Source of the DNA: Cloeon dipterum
Lineage: Eukaryota > Arthropoda > Insecta > Ephemeroptera > Baetidae
Length of the DNA: 64,000 nucleotides
NCBI RefSeq assembly: GCF_949628265.1
Contig: NC_088789.1
Coordinates: 34,837,883-34,901,882, forward strand
Reading direction: 5' to 3'
The translations under genes and the position numbers were made by a program. Positions 11,401 through 23,404 of the stretch are shown in pieces; the first letter of the stretch is position 1, and each line of letters opens with the position of its first letter. Below the pieces are notes generated by a model. It did not search any database and was not told the DNA's origin. It saw only the letters and a program-made list of their open reading frames with translations.

Positions 11401-13529
11401 AAGCACAGAACAATCGAGCACTGGAAGATATGCTCCTCGACCAGAGTATTTGTAATGGTTTAAATTCTACGACGGCAACAATTGATGCTCTACAACTCGC
11501 CATCGCTTCAAATAATTTTAAAGTTGCTGAAGATCTTATTAATAATTACGGTGATTTGACTGTGCAGGACAAGAATGGAAAAAACATTTTACAACATGCT
11601 TTGAAGAACTTTGAAATGGTAAAATACCTGCACGAGAAAAACGGTGAATTGGTAAAGCAAGTGACAAATGATGGAAGCACTAACCTGCACCTTGCAATCG
11701 ACAACGATGATTGTCCCTTTGAAGTGATCCAATGGCTCATCGAAGAAATAAAAATCGATGTGGATGCAACGAATCAATTCGGTGAAACGGCATTCATGAT
11801 TGCTTGTAAAAGGAATCGAAGTGACGTCGTCGAATATTTGTTGGCAAATAAGGGCATCGACTTAAGCATAGAAGATAGAGGTGGGAGGACTGCGCTGCAC
11901 TATGCCGTCAGATCACTAAGTGTGGATTTGGTGCAGAAGCTTCTCGATCTTGGCGCAGATTTGACAAAAAAGGACAATGACAACAGAAATGTAATGTTCT
12001 ATGGATTGAAAAGTATGGATATGATTTTATGTCTAAAGAGGAAGAACATGGAATTTGTTTTGGAAGTGGATTGGAGACAAACCACTCTGCTTCTTTATGC
12101 GATCATAGATAGCATGATTAAGAGGGATGTGGTTAATTGGCTAATTGAGGAATCTGGAATCGATTTAAATGCCGCAGATATAGATGGCAATTCAGCTATT
12201 ATCTTTGCATGCAAGAAAAGAAAGTGGGATATTGTCGAAACTCTGTTGACGAAGGATGTGAATATCCAAGTTAAAGATGAAGGAGGCAAAAGTCTTCTCC
12301 ACCATGCTGCAGAGTCAGGAAACTTGGATTTGGTGCAGAAGCTGATCGAACTTGGTGTCAATCCGTCTTTGAAAGACAATCTCGGGAAGAATACATTGCA
12401 CTACGCATTGCAACACTTGGACGTTGTTAAAAGCTTGGACAGAGCACTGGTGAAGGAAGTGACCAAAGATAAAAACACCTCGTTGCACCTTGCAATCGGG
12501 ATGTATGAATATTCGATAGAAGTTATTCAATGGCTCTTAGATGAAGCTCAAGTAGACGTAAATGCTGTAAATGGAAATGGAGAGACTGCATTGATGACAG
12601 CTTGTTCAAAAAATAGATTTGAAGTCATCCGAATTCTTCTGGAGAAAAAAGCAGACGTCAGCATTCGGGACAACAATAGACGAACTGCTCTGCACCACGC
12701 CGCAAGATCGGGACACTTAGACTTAATTAAACTGCTGTTTGATCATATGACCATGAAGGAGGTCGAAGATGGCTCGTCGGACATCCAAGTGGCTCTCGTT
12801 GAGCATTTAAAACAAGTTGACAAGAAGGACAACACGTTGTTAATCTTGGCGATGAAAAGTAGCAAAAAGATAGACGAGAAGGTGATTAGTTGGTTGGTCG
12901 AGGGCATCAAATTAGATTTGAATGCAGTTAACAGCAATGGCGAATCAGCGCTTCTTCTTGCTTGCAAGCAAAGAAAATGGGACGCCGTCAATATTTTGCT
13001 GTCCAGAGAAGACACCGACATCGGTTCCAAAGATCAGACTGAAAGAACTCCATTGCACTGGGCCGCGGCGTCTGGAAACCTGGATGTAGTTCAGAGGCTG
13101 GTCGAGCGTGGCGCTGATTTGACTTTGAAGGACAGCGACGGAATGAACGTGATGCACCATGCCCTGAAAGACATTGAAACGGTCAAATTCCTTCACAATC
13201 TGAACAAAGGGCTTGTGACGGAAATTACAAAAAACGGAAGCACCTGTTTGCACCTGGCAGTCATTCGCGGCTCAACTGAAGCGATTCGTTGGCTCGTCGA
13301 TGAGGAAATCGAAGTTGATCTGGATAAAAGCAATGAGCTTGGATTGACCGCTCTTTTGCTTGCATGCCGCAGGAATATGTGGGAGGTCGTCGAGCTTCTG
13401 GTGGACAACAACGTGGACATCAGCAAACCAGACCGAGCGGGTAAAACTGCTCTAAAATACGCTGAAGAATCAGAACAATTTGAATTGATGGAAAAACTGT
13501 GTGTGTTGAGCGATACTGAAATGATTTGA
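5452..13529 (+). CDS. caspase / pseudocaspase / NACHT / ankyrin receptor, copy 1
   Basis: Predicted NLR-like receptor of 2503 residues, joined from ten exons: 5452-5473, 5584-5659, 5717-5919, 5976-6154, 6214-6355, 6415-6637, 6690-6943, 6998-7212, 7274-7355 and 7414-13529. All junctions are GT-AG (exon 3 uses the weak donor GTTGGC), phases agree, and the sum is a multiple of three. Residues ~34-280 form a caspase domain: S1-pocket Arg50, catalytic His113 in SHG, catalytic Cys162 in PCRG (usual QACRG), and p10 motif GSWF at 217-220. Residues ~320-530 form a second full caspase fold whose His and Cys positions are Phe382 and Glu432, so it should be inactive. A NACHT NTPase follows: Walker A GAGKT 566-570, Walker B FFDGFDE ~634-640, sensor TRP ~667-669, NPLHL ~725-729. 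More than 20 ankyrin repeats fill ~1030-2490. Likely a cytosolic sensor that couples ankyrin-bound ligand to NACHT assembly and caspase activation; this role is inferred. Exon ends are predictions. Confidence 0.85.
10893..11276 (+). repeat. four 96-bp ankyrin units in receptor gene 1
   Basis: Four head-to-tail units of exactly 96 bases, each coding a 32-residue ankyrin repeat of the form GWTxLHxAxxYNPxLxxKLLxHGADVN plus five variable residues. Canonical ankyrin repeats are 33 residues. A fifth unit starts at 11277 and returns to the longer form. The homologous array in receptor gene 2 has twelve units. Confidence 0.85.
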
Positions 13530-13823
13530 TTATTATATCAGAGCTCTGTATTGAACTGTAAATATGTAGAAAATTTGTAATTTTTAAGACCCTTTAAACG
13601 GAAACTAATATATTTAAGAGTTTGGCATTGTACTGAAAATATGTGAAATATTAAGCGCTTCTATCCTGTGCAAAATTTAAGGATGTACATATTATTTTAA
13701 TAATAATTATTAAAAAACGATATTTTGGATTTTATTGAGGGTATATATTTAAAAAACACATCACAATAGTCTCATTTCCAAGACAGGAACAAAAGTAAAT
13801 AATGCAGCAGGTTGAGTCCTCAC

Positions 13824-15850
13824 TCAGTTGAGCTGGTCTTGCTCCTCAGGTTCTGTTTCAGTGGCAGGGTTTGCCGAGTTTCGCGAGGCAAACATGTCGT
13901 ATAGGTCCCTAAGGGTCAGCAGCTCCTCCTGGCCTTTGGCGTGGCTCAGGACGGCGTGCAGACGCTCTTCCACCGTGCCTCTCACCAGGAAGCGGTGCAC
14001 CTCGGTCTCCCTGAAGCACAAAACAATCTCTACCTTGAGCCAGGGTCCAAACTGGGAAGAAATTTCGACTTACTTGTCCTGGCCGATGCGGTGGACGCGT
14101 CCCAAGGCCTGCAGCTCGCTCGCAGGGTTCAGGATCGGCTCGATGAGGAAGACGTGCCGCGCCTCCGTCAGGTTCAGACCCTTGGAACCCCGAGCGACGG
14201 GAAGCAGCAGCACCGTCACCTTCTTCTGCGCGTCCTGAACGAACGGTACAACAGCATTTTCAGTTTTGGAAAGGATCGAAATCCGAGAGAAGGGAGATTC
14301 CGGCCTGACAGGTAGGAAAAATCGACCCTGACATCAGGTTTAAGGTTTGCATTTCAGGAAAATGATGGAATTTTTAGTTTGATTCGTCTAGCTGGGATAT
14401 TTACTTTTGTTTCCAGATATTTTTTATTCGATTTTTCCCCAACTCTAAATGTCGGTGCCGGAATTGTTTCTTAAAATTCGATTTTTTATCTCTCTAACAG
14501 CAAAATATGATTTTTGAGAGTCCCGAAATATGATTGGAACGCCAACCAAAGTGATTTTTTAAATACTTTTATATTGATTCTTGAATAAACTTTGTTTAAA
14601 CTACCTTGAAGAGGTCGATAGCCTCCTGGAACTTCTTTCCGGAGCCTACCTGAGCGCAGGAAATGTTGTTTTCGGTCAACGCCCTCTGCAGCACGTCCAG
14701 CATGCTGGTCCACTGCAACGTAACATATTTTTCAATTTCCTTCTCATTTAATTCCCCCAACCGAACCCTTTTGCACTAGTTAATCGTCAAAAATAATTAA
14801 TTTTCGACACTCACGGCGGAGAAAACGAGAATTTTGTCTGCAGGGTTGGCGTTGAGGATGGCCTTGGCGGCGCGGACGACGGCGCCGGACTTGGCCGAGT
14901 AGCCCTGGGGCAGCTTCTTGAGGTCGGCCAGGCTGGTCGGCTGCGGCTCTGCGTCGACCTGGCTCTGCTTGCGCGCCTCCAGCTCAGGTTGCATCAGCGT
15001 GTTGACGTAGGAAACCTCGCCGAGCGCCGTCTCCTCGCGGCACACGGCGCACCCGACGCTCCGCTTGTTCGCTTCACCTCCTTATCCAAACACTCTACAC
15101 CAGCATCGTCCACTGCCCAAATTATTCAATTTTCAATCGGCTTTTAAGGGGAAAAGGTAAGGTCCACCATTTTCAAATGAGTAATTATCAGAAATATTTA
15201 TTACAATTGTTTATTGTTGTATAATTTCATTATCTCCAGCCATTTTATTTCAATTTTGAAGCTTTATAACTAATATGGCGTATCCGACGTGTTTAAAGCC
15301 GCCATTTTTCGACAGTGTGGCTTCCAATATATCAAATAAATTATAATATAGCAGTTCTATATCCTCAACTGATTATATTTCTTCATCCAGATGATTTAAT
15401 ACTACCAAAATTGCGCATGCAATGTCTTTATCGCCACCATTTTTATTGTTATTTACAACGATGCACAACGATGATCCTTAACTACTATAGCTATAGCTTT
15501 TAGTTTGGTGAATGTGTCAGGCCATAATGAATATATGCATAATAAATTTCAATTTATGAGGCCTTGAAGGCCACCATTTTGTTTCTCATATTAAAATTAT
15601 AATCATTAACATTTATTTTATCAAGTTTATAGACTTAAAAATAAATCAAGCGTCTCTGAAGTCTCTAAAAACGCCATTTTGTTTTCTAATATCACACGAA
15701 CCTGTTTTCCTAATGTTCTAGCGCAGATTTGGCAAGTCTCAAGGGTTGTCGGCGCCGTCGGAGGCGATGTCGTTCTGCTCCAGGTTGAGAAAGTAGTCCT
15801 TTGCTCCTGCGCAGACTGCGTTCGCCCTTCCAGGGTGAGCCACAGCACGG
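13824..15850 (-). pseudogene. SHPRH: duplicated 3' fragment of SHPRH
   Basis: Minus-strand copy of the last SHPRH exons, nearly identical to 40109-41760. It has the C-terminal exon (13824 to about 14020, ending EEQDQLN), the helicase motif VI exon (about 14079-14240, [11 protein letters not shown]), the preceding exon (about 14605-14712), and the RING/helicase exon (about 14815-15110). The latter lacks the CGHCFCVEC half of the RING and has a small insertion (LPQGYS for LGYS). A shredded piece of the next exon upstream lies at about 15710-15850. Everything 5' of this is missing, including the SNF2 motor Walker A, so no functional ligase or helicase can result. Several exons keep open frames, so the duplication looks recent. 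It lies tail to tail with receptor gene 1, as the full SHPRH does with receptor gene 2. Confidence 0.85.
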
Positions 15851-15859
15851 GTTTCGTGA

Positions 15860-17016
15860 CACTCTTCGGCCTGATGCGCCCCAACGCGAGCCAAGAAAAA
15901 GTTTGGCTTTTCTTTATTTTTCCTCAAACGTCGAGCGAGCACTCTGTTCCACTCTGTTCCGATCACCAACTAGCACGTGACAACCCAATAAGGGGCGTGG
16001 CATCCACCCCCTCAACGCCTTCTTCCCGCTAGTGAAATTGCCCCTCTTTTTGCTTTGCCAGTCACAAGAGTAAGACTTGATTTTTATTTGCAAAGTCGTT
16101 CTCGTCAGTAATCTAATTTACGACAGATTTCACGATCGAAAGATGTTTTTCTCTGTTAGTCACTTGCCAGCAATAAACTATTTAGACTCAATCAATTTTT
16201 GTGTCGTTTTATTCGTCCTTCTTCCTGACCAGAAGCATATATTTGAAGGAATTAACGATGAATTAATCTGAATATTTCACCATTAATCAAAGGAGCTGCC
16301 ACTTATTCTATTTTCAAAGCTCATTGAATATTTTTTCAAGTGATAGTAAACTTTTGCATTAATCTTTTCATTGTGCGAGAGCAAAATAAATGATAAACAA
16401 ATTTATTTGAAGGTCTAACCGAATAAATAATGGATTTCGCACTTAACTGAACGCAATTAATTCAAAATTTCTTGATAAAAACAGTTTACTTTGTCTCATT
16501 TCGAGCCCAAAATAAATTAACAAACAAATTCAAATGGTTGTCAACGTTTGAAGAACAGCCAGCAGCTCCAGTACGCGTCAGCCTCCAAAATGCGTCTCCA
16601 CCGCTGAGAAGGGAAAAGGTCGTTCCCAGGACTAGTGACAGGTAAGTGATTCTCGCTTTAGATCCTGATCCCACACTCGCAAGGAGGAAATCGCTAAAAT
16701 CCGGCTGCAACATTTATAATAAGCCGGGACACCAACCTTTACAGGCATTATAGATTATAGCCGAACAGTTCCCATGCGATTACTGGTCAAATAAATTTTA
16801 AGCAGGCCACTCATGTGCTGAAGCGATTTCTCCTGCTGAACTTTGCAACAAATTAATACTTTAATTTGCGCAGCGATTCTCAAATTTTATTCCCACATTT
16901 ACTGCAGCGAGAGGGAGTTTTCAAGCAGCGCAGCTGAGAACCTGCAGTTTTAAAATTTTTTCGTGCTAATTAAATAAAGTAGGATGAAAAGAAAGAAGAG
17001 CCAAGATTAAATACAG
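15860..17016. other. spacer between duplication copy A and the decayed minus-strand gene
   Basis: No gene is supported here. A minus-strand frame at 16486-16713 (75 codons) has some coding look and a splice-like site inside it, but no recognisable motif and no counterpart in the window. Confidence 0.3.
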
Positions 17017-17022
17017 TGAATA

Positions 17023-17028
17023 TTTATT
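17023..17028 (-). terminator. poly(A) signal of the decayed minus-strand gene
   Basis: AATAAA read on the minus strand, about 190 bases past the candidate last codon near 17217. It fits a former 3' end. Confidence 0.35.
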
Positions 17029-17216
17029 TGAAAGGTGGTTTAGGGGTGAGAGAGGGGAGGGGGCGAATCACAGGCAATGGCTATAGACGTTGGTTTGGAA
17101 GGTGGTGTCCCTGAAGGTGGCACTCGGCCTCGCTCAGCTCTCAGCTGGTGGCGCGAATCAGAGAAGCGGCCCGGGCCCGAGTGCTGCACCCGCTCGCGCG
17201 CCGACGCTCACTTCGT

Positions 17217-18790
17217 CGCCAGACCGCTGAAACAAGAGTCCATAATTAAAATCGAAACTTAACTCAAACCAGGCGAAGACAAAGATGGCGTTATAAACAC
17301 CCTACCCTGACTCAGGTTTATTCTTTTTAAGAAATAATTAATTAAAAAAGGCCAGAAAGCAAATTCAGATAAATTTTCACACTAACTAAGGGTATTTACC
17401 CTGATGTCAGGTCGGGGAGTTCTCAGCTTCTTATAGAACTGAAGGTAAATGAATTAGGATGAGCATACCTGAAGGTGATCTCGTCAGTGCTGCTGGTGCG
17501 CACCTGGCCCTTCGACGAAGGGTTCAAATTGCGGCCGCTCAACACCGACGTCTCGAACGGCAAGTCGGAGTCGCTCCACCTCCGAGTCGCTGCCCTGGGT
17601 GTCCTCCTGCTTCTGCCAATCAGGGTCAACCCTCGTCAGGTAAGCAGCTCCTCACGCAACAGCTGCTCTCACGTGTCTGCAAATAAAAAAAATTTCAGGG
17701 TCAATTTTTAATTTTCTTTCCGACTTTTGACAATTTAACACCTAATAAATCCAGTTTTTGCAAAGTTAGAGAGCTGAAAATTTGGTTTACTAGATAAAAC
17801 GACTCTTTGATTTTATTTCTCAGGTTCCAGACCTATCAGGATGGAGCAAAAAAATTCATTCAGAGCAGAAAATTGCGAAAAACAAATTTTTGTCACCTCC
17901 GCTCCAACTAAAGCAGCCTTTTTAAACTGTACCCTGAGTGAAATTAAGGACTAATTCAGATTAAAGCCATTTCTTTGAACAAACCGGTTCATGTTTAAAT
18001 TTAAATAAAATTTTTAAAGCTTGCTTACGTCGCCAACCTGGTGCTGGACGTGGGCCGCCACTTGGACCGTCTCCTCGCCAGCCAATTTATTCGCCCAGCA
18101 CATTTCCATGGTCCTCCAGGCGAACCTGAATTTTAATTTACATATAATAAAATGTGGAAATTCAGGGTCAGGGTAAAAACGCACCTATGAGTTTCTTAAA
18201 GAGACCTGACGCCACCAGGAAGAGCCGCTGACCCGCGGCCACCCACAGGTCCTCAAGGTACCAACTGAAAGGTAAAAGAGTAATTATTTTAAGGAAAAAT
18301 TGAACGTCCCGAGAGAAAATTTTATTCTTTTTTTACAAATATATTCTGTATGCATAATTACGTGTTTAAATTGTAATTAATTTTTAAAATTAAGGAAATC
18401 ATAATCGTTGAATTCCACGAACTTAATGTCTCAATTCTAAACGTATTGCAACTAATGAACCATTACACAGCTCTGAATCATTTCAAAGGTGCGCCCTGCA
18501 GGGTCGAAGGGCCCTTTAAATCTCTGCAGGAGCTATAATTTCAGGTTTTTTTAATACCTTGGCGACCTGGTTTCCGCACTTCTCGAGCGGCTCCATGCAC
18601 TTGTTGAACGTGTCGCCGCTCTTTTTCCGTAACTTGCCGAGCACGGCCTTGTCTGGCGGCGCCAACAGCGGCGCCGAAAAGTGCAAGCGCCGCATCGCCG
18701 CCGATCGTCTGCAAACCGCGAAAAACGAGTCAAATCCGAAACAATTCGCGAGACATAAACGCCGCAAAAACACGGCCGCGGCCAAATCAG
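17217..18790 (-). pseudogene. multi-exon minus-strand gene, unrecognised, frames broken
   Basis: Coding-like exons follow one another on the minus strand. The first is about 18690-18559 (a DKAVLGKLRKKSGDTF-type peptide, donor gtatta). The second is about 18265-18190 (WYLEDLWVAAGQRLF and on, donor gtgcgt). The third is about 18128-18032 (FAWRTMEMCWANKLAGEE and on, donor gtaagc). The fourth is about 17660-17470 (acid-rich, then FETSVLSGRNLN and on, donor gtatgc). The last is about 17228-17217 (SGLATK then stop). Each exon looks like protein and has real splice sites. Phases do not join from exon 1 to 2 or 2 to 3, and the fourth needs at least two frame changes. I therefore call it a pseudogene, though an incomplete exon model is possible. 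I do not recognise the family. A more degraded copy of the first two exons lies at 300-1010. Confidence 0.5.
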
Positions 18791-18969
18791 CTGCTCTGCT
18801 CTTGCTCTATAGTTATACATTTTTTGTGGCCGTGAAGAAGCAAAGCGGTGAGTAATAGTGAGAGAGATGCTGCCCTCGCGTAGCAACTTCGAGAGTTTTC
18901 TGCTGCGAGTAAGAACTGTGACTGTGACGTCTCTCAATTCGACCTCTTTAAGCGCGAAAGCCACGTTTT

Positions 18970-21340
18970 CTCTGTGGATTGTGGAAGAGGTTAATTCCAG
19001 CTGCGTGTCGATCGAGTAATTTTCTAGAGAGACAAATTTAATAGAAGCGAGGAACAGTCGAACAAATTAAATAGTAAATACGTCAAGCATCGCACCATGC
19101 TACCTTTTTATGTTATGAAACATTTAAAAATAAATAAAACCATAAAATTATTCCTGAATGAAAATTAGTCTCTGCTGATGTGATATAATTTTTGAATAAA
19201 ATAGAAAGCAACTACCGGAATAGTGGAAACTACTTTGATGTGAAAAAATTTAGCTAGTTGATCTTGTTTGTTTTTTGGTGCTGATTAGAAAGAAGTAGAG
19301 TTGTCAAGGCCGCTTTTGCGTTATCGCGATTTGTGTGTTCAGAGAGGAGGTTGCGGCAGCTGGCAGGAGAAAAAAATAAGAACAGTGAAGCGGTCGCGGC
19401 GGCTGGAATAAAAAGCAGCGTCTAGAGGAGACTGAAGAAATACCGCATGGCGCACTCTGTCGTGATCAAATAAATTTATTGGAATTAACGAGCAGCAATT
19501 AAAGGCGAACTGGCCTCGGCACGACGGACACGGGCATATAATTCATCGTGATTTGATTTTTTTTTCAATTTATGGCAGGAAATAAATTGACCAAAATATT
19601 GCAAATTCGATTTATTAACTGTGATGATATTTGGTTTACAGACGAAATGTGATGAGATTTTCGAATTTTCTGGGATTTGAAAGTACATTTTGAATTATAT
19701 CAGGATAATAAAAATGACACATCGTCAAGACCATCTTTAATTCGGAAATTAAATCAATTTAGCCTTCGTGGAGCTCCTCCTCTGGACAGAATTAAACAAA
19801 AAAAACGCTCCTCTTAATTCGTTACCAACGATTTTGCAAAAAAAAGAAAGGTCAAAGGTTGGGCGGGAACACTGAGACGAATGTGTGGCTGCTCGCGCGA
19901 TCACCTTTTGGTCCTGAGTCCGGAGCGCGTCCATTGGAAAAATATTCCCATTCTTGGCTGAAACTCCGATGCAAATATTTTCACTACAAATACGATAGTG
20001 TTACTTTTCACCATGATTTTATTGTGCGAGAATTTGCATCTCGCAAAGCAATAAATCTTCATCGGTTGCATACTTTCACTTGCTGCAGGCGCGTTTTTTC
20101 CAAGGAACGTATTACGCATTTCATCAAAAATCTAAAATAGTAAAAAAAACAAAGTGACATGCTTGTCGTGACAAAGAAAAGCATCATTTTTTTTTATCTT
20201 TGCGTCACGCAAAATTTTGTTAAAAAGTAAAATTGTGGCCACATTTAGATGCGAGCGGCAGAAAAATGCAATGAAAAATAAAACAGTGCCTGAGGAAAGT
20301 GCTTCTCAGACCAAATAAAGAAAAACAGAAGATTTCGAAGTAAAGAAATGCGTCCCCCTAGTTAAGTTTGAGACTTATTGAGCGAACATAAAATGCATTA
20401 AATATTTCTATCGGAACAATTTTATTGTAAATCTTGTGAACGATGCTGGAACACGATGTTTTCTGCAGCCGTCACTCCTTGAAGACTAGACTCGTGGCTT
20501 TTTTTGGTGCAGCGCCGGCAATCGCCAAATTGACAGCATTTCGAGCAGGAAAATGAGCAAACTGCACTTTAGTCTCATTCCTCTGCTCTCGAAGCACAAT
20601 CTGAGTTTTAATTTCGTGGCTCGAGGCGAAAGGCGAATTCACAGACACAAATTATTGTATGGTAATGCTTTGACACCGCGCATTTGGTCAAATTTAGGCT
20701 GCCGCCGCGAGTGAGTTGAACAGACACACGGAGCCTGAATCAAAATAATTTTTGTTCTTGGCTGTCGGTCGGGAGAGATTACATTTCGTGAATTTCGCCG
20801 CGCTGCGGTGAGCACTCGAGCAGCCGCAGTTAATTATTTAAATAACAGAAACAGGCTGAAAAAACAGAAATTAAAGAAAATGAAGGTTTTTGTGGTTTTC
20901 TTAAAACTGATAGTATTTTTGTGACGTGTAAAACGTCCTAATTAATTTCTTTCCTGCGTCCACGAGATTTTTTACTTGCAAATATTCCAAACGAAGAAAT
21001 TTTTCCTGTCAATGAGGAGTTCTATAGTAAAATCCTCGAAATCACTGAAGCCAGCAGATTTTTAAGGCTCTAACAGCGACTGCTGGGAATTTGATAGCGC
21101 TAATTTTGTTAACGGTATTTTAAATTCTTTTTCAATTTATAAAAAGCCCACAGTGTGTTGTGTCCTAATTTGTCTGCAGAATTGCTGAAAAAGCTAATAA
21201 TTTATGCACATTTTTATCTTTTGATGACTTAAGGAAGATTGAAAGGATAAGAACCAGTTTATAATCGCCATATATTTTAAAAAAAACGCTAGATTGGAAA
21301 TGAAGAAGAAAAGGCCATTGTTTAGTTAAAATTTAAAACC
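18970..21340. other. AT-rich spacer inside duplication copy B
   Basis: No gene is supported. Patches are homologous to copy A: about 19080-19370 with about 1140-1260, and about 20930-20980 with about 1420-1500. This shows the duplicated segment runs through here, interrupted by sequence not present in copy A. Confidence 0.5.
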
Positions 21341-21344
21341 CACG

Positions 21345-21561
21345 ATTCACCATTTTTTTTGTGATACACGCGGTGGGCGACAGACGGAGCGCGAAGCAAG
21401 GCTCTCCTTGCCGCAAACAAGTGGTCTCTGACGTTTTCCCTGTCGCCTTAAAATCTCGGGAGCATTTACATTAAAACGCCGAGAGCAGCCAGCAGCAGTG
21501 CGTCTCGTGTATCGTGTGTGCTATGACGAATTAGGAGCATCCCTCGCCCTCTGCTGAAGCG
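21345..21561 (+). promoter_or_regulatory. probable promoter and 5' non-coding exon of receptor gene 2
   Basis: Conserved counterpart of 3120-3379. It shares the GGCGACAGACGGAGCGCG block, a TGACGT half site at about 21430 (the full TGACGTCA of copy 1 is lost), and an 'ctgctgaagcg|gtgagttt' donor at 21561/21562. The next matching acceptor is at 25949-25950, before the exon that holds the start ATG at 25976. Confidence 0.5.
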
Positions 21562-22989
21562 GTGAGTTTGGAAAATGCTCTTTTCCGACCGTGAATTTGA
21601 TCTGCACGAGAGCAGCGTTTATTATTCTTGACATAATTGTGTCCGGTTGTGCAAAAGTAAGGTTTTTTACATCGACTTATTAGCAAATAACATATAATAA
21701 TATGCTACATTTTTTGCACACCTCTGCGTTTTAAAAATTTAAGTATTTTATTTCTTGTATGTATGATGTATATAAATACAATCTTTATCTTATCTTCATT
21801 ATGTCTAGGGCTGTGAAAAATGACAGATGTTTTGGGAAAATGCTCGTTATTTTTGTAGCCCAAATTGAACGGTCTTTTGGAAGATTTAGACGATTTTTGG
21901 TTTCGTTTGAATAATGGCTCAAAATTGTATAAATTTTTCTCTTGAGATAATTGTGCACATTTTCGCAAAAGTTTTTTTAATTCATTAAGCAAACGCAAGA
22001 TTTTTAACGCACCTCTGCTAATTGAGGCTCGACGCTTTATTTATTAATTTTTAAATACTGTATTTCTTGCGTGGTTTATACAAGAGCAGGGTGTACTATA
22101 GACCCGGTTTCTACGAATTTCCATTATTTTAAATTCCTCGAGAGTGAATAAGTCATCAGCTGACTGGTTCAAAAACGCGGAAAGAATTCTTATTTTTTGC
22201 GACACACTAAAAAATCCCTGCAACCCTGGCACTTCCCAATTGTTATTTGTGCGTGTGCTGGTTCCATATATTAACCCGAATATAATTCGTGTTATTGTTG
22301 CTAGCACCCTCGCAACCAAACCCTTTTCACATAGCCTACTTCGTTTAGCTAATTAAATTATTTAATTCGTGCGCGACTCTGGTTTTATTTTGTCAGCTGA
22401 CGCGTCAAATGTCGGAATTTAGAATTTGAAACGAAAATAAAAACGAATTAATTATTTCACACTATTTGTGTGCTCCATTGCTCCGCAATTATGAGTAATT
22501 TTAACAACCACGCGCATGCATGGGTCTCTTCCGCTGCAATTAGGTCGTGGCTGCCGGAAAGCTGATAAATTCGATCGGCCCGCGCGCCCGCCGCCGACTA
22601 TGAGGACCAGCGAGGTCGAATTATACTTACATTTTTAGTAAAAAGTGACAGTTGGTCTAACTGGTCAGGTTTTTTTAGGATTATAAGCCTCGCCGTCGCC
22701 GAAAAACTGGAAAAGTAAAGCAATTTTAACACTAGTTAGAGAAAAACTGGAAATTTAATCAGCAAGGCCTTACCGAGTGGAGCTTTGGACCAACGTTGTT
22801 TTTACTGAAAATCTAGAAAAAATAGGGAATCTGGGTCTTATACTGTCGATTAATTTTGACAAATTTTAGTTTTTCAAAATTGTCAATTTTAGCAAAGAGT
22901 CTGATTTTGGCCTTTGGCCTCAGCACCCAGCTAGAAAATTTTCAGATATATTCCCTGGAAATTCGTGCTCGCTTCTCTTCTTGCTCGTT

Positions 22990-23225
22990 TTGATCCATCG
23001 GGGTCAGGTTCGTGTTTTTCTCCGTGTGTGTTCTCTGACGTCATCCCTCTCGCAATTATTATAAATCTCAGAAGCATTACGTTCGGCGTAATGAGAGTAG
23101 ACACTTCTCTCCTTTCCTCTTAATGCGTCTTTATTCTTTCGAGTGAGCCGAAATTCTCGCGTGTGTTAAGCGATACGACGGATTAGGCGCGCCTTTCGAC
23201 CTGCGCTGTTCTATTCTACACATAA
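22990..23225 (+). promoter_or_regulatory. third, partial copy of the receptor promoter
   Basis: This segment shares the CTCTGACGTCATCC site and the following 'tctcgca..ataaatctcagaagcattacg' pattern with 3199-3240 and 21419-21470. It also shares 'gacctgcgctg' near its end. It keeps a complete TGACGTCA, unlike the promoter at 21345. It runs into sequence shared with 4805-4900. It could be an alternative promoter of receptor gene 2 or duplication debris. No clear donor is kept. Confidence 0.4.
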
Positions 23226-23404
23226 TACAATATAAAAAACAGCAGTTTTTTTCGCATTAAGGGTGGCTACCTAGCGGGAAGGGTGCGCTTTTGAAATTTA
23301 TTTTACGGCGAGGACAATGAACATTGGTTTTCTCACTGTACGAAACATAAGAGTCGAGTTATTTATTTTTTAAGGTGCAAAAATGTGGTTTGTAACATTA
23401 CGTA

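Noticed and set aside
22044-22319. 91-codon minus-strand frame in receptor 2's first intron
   Set aside because: No motif, no splice context, and no counterpart in copy A.
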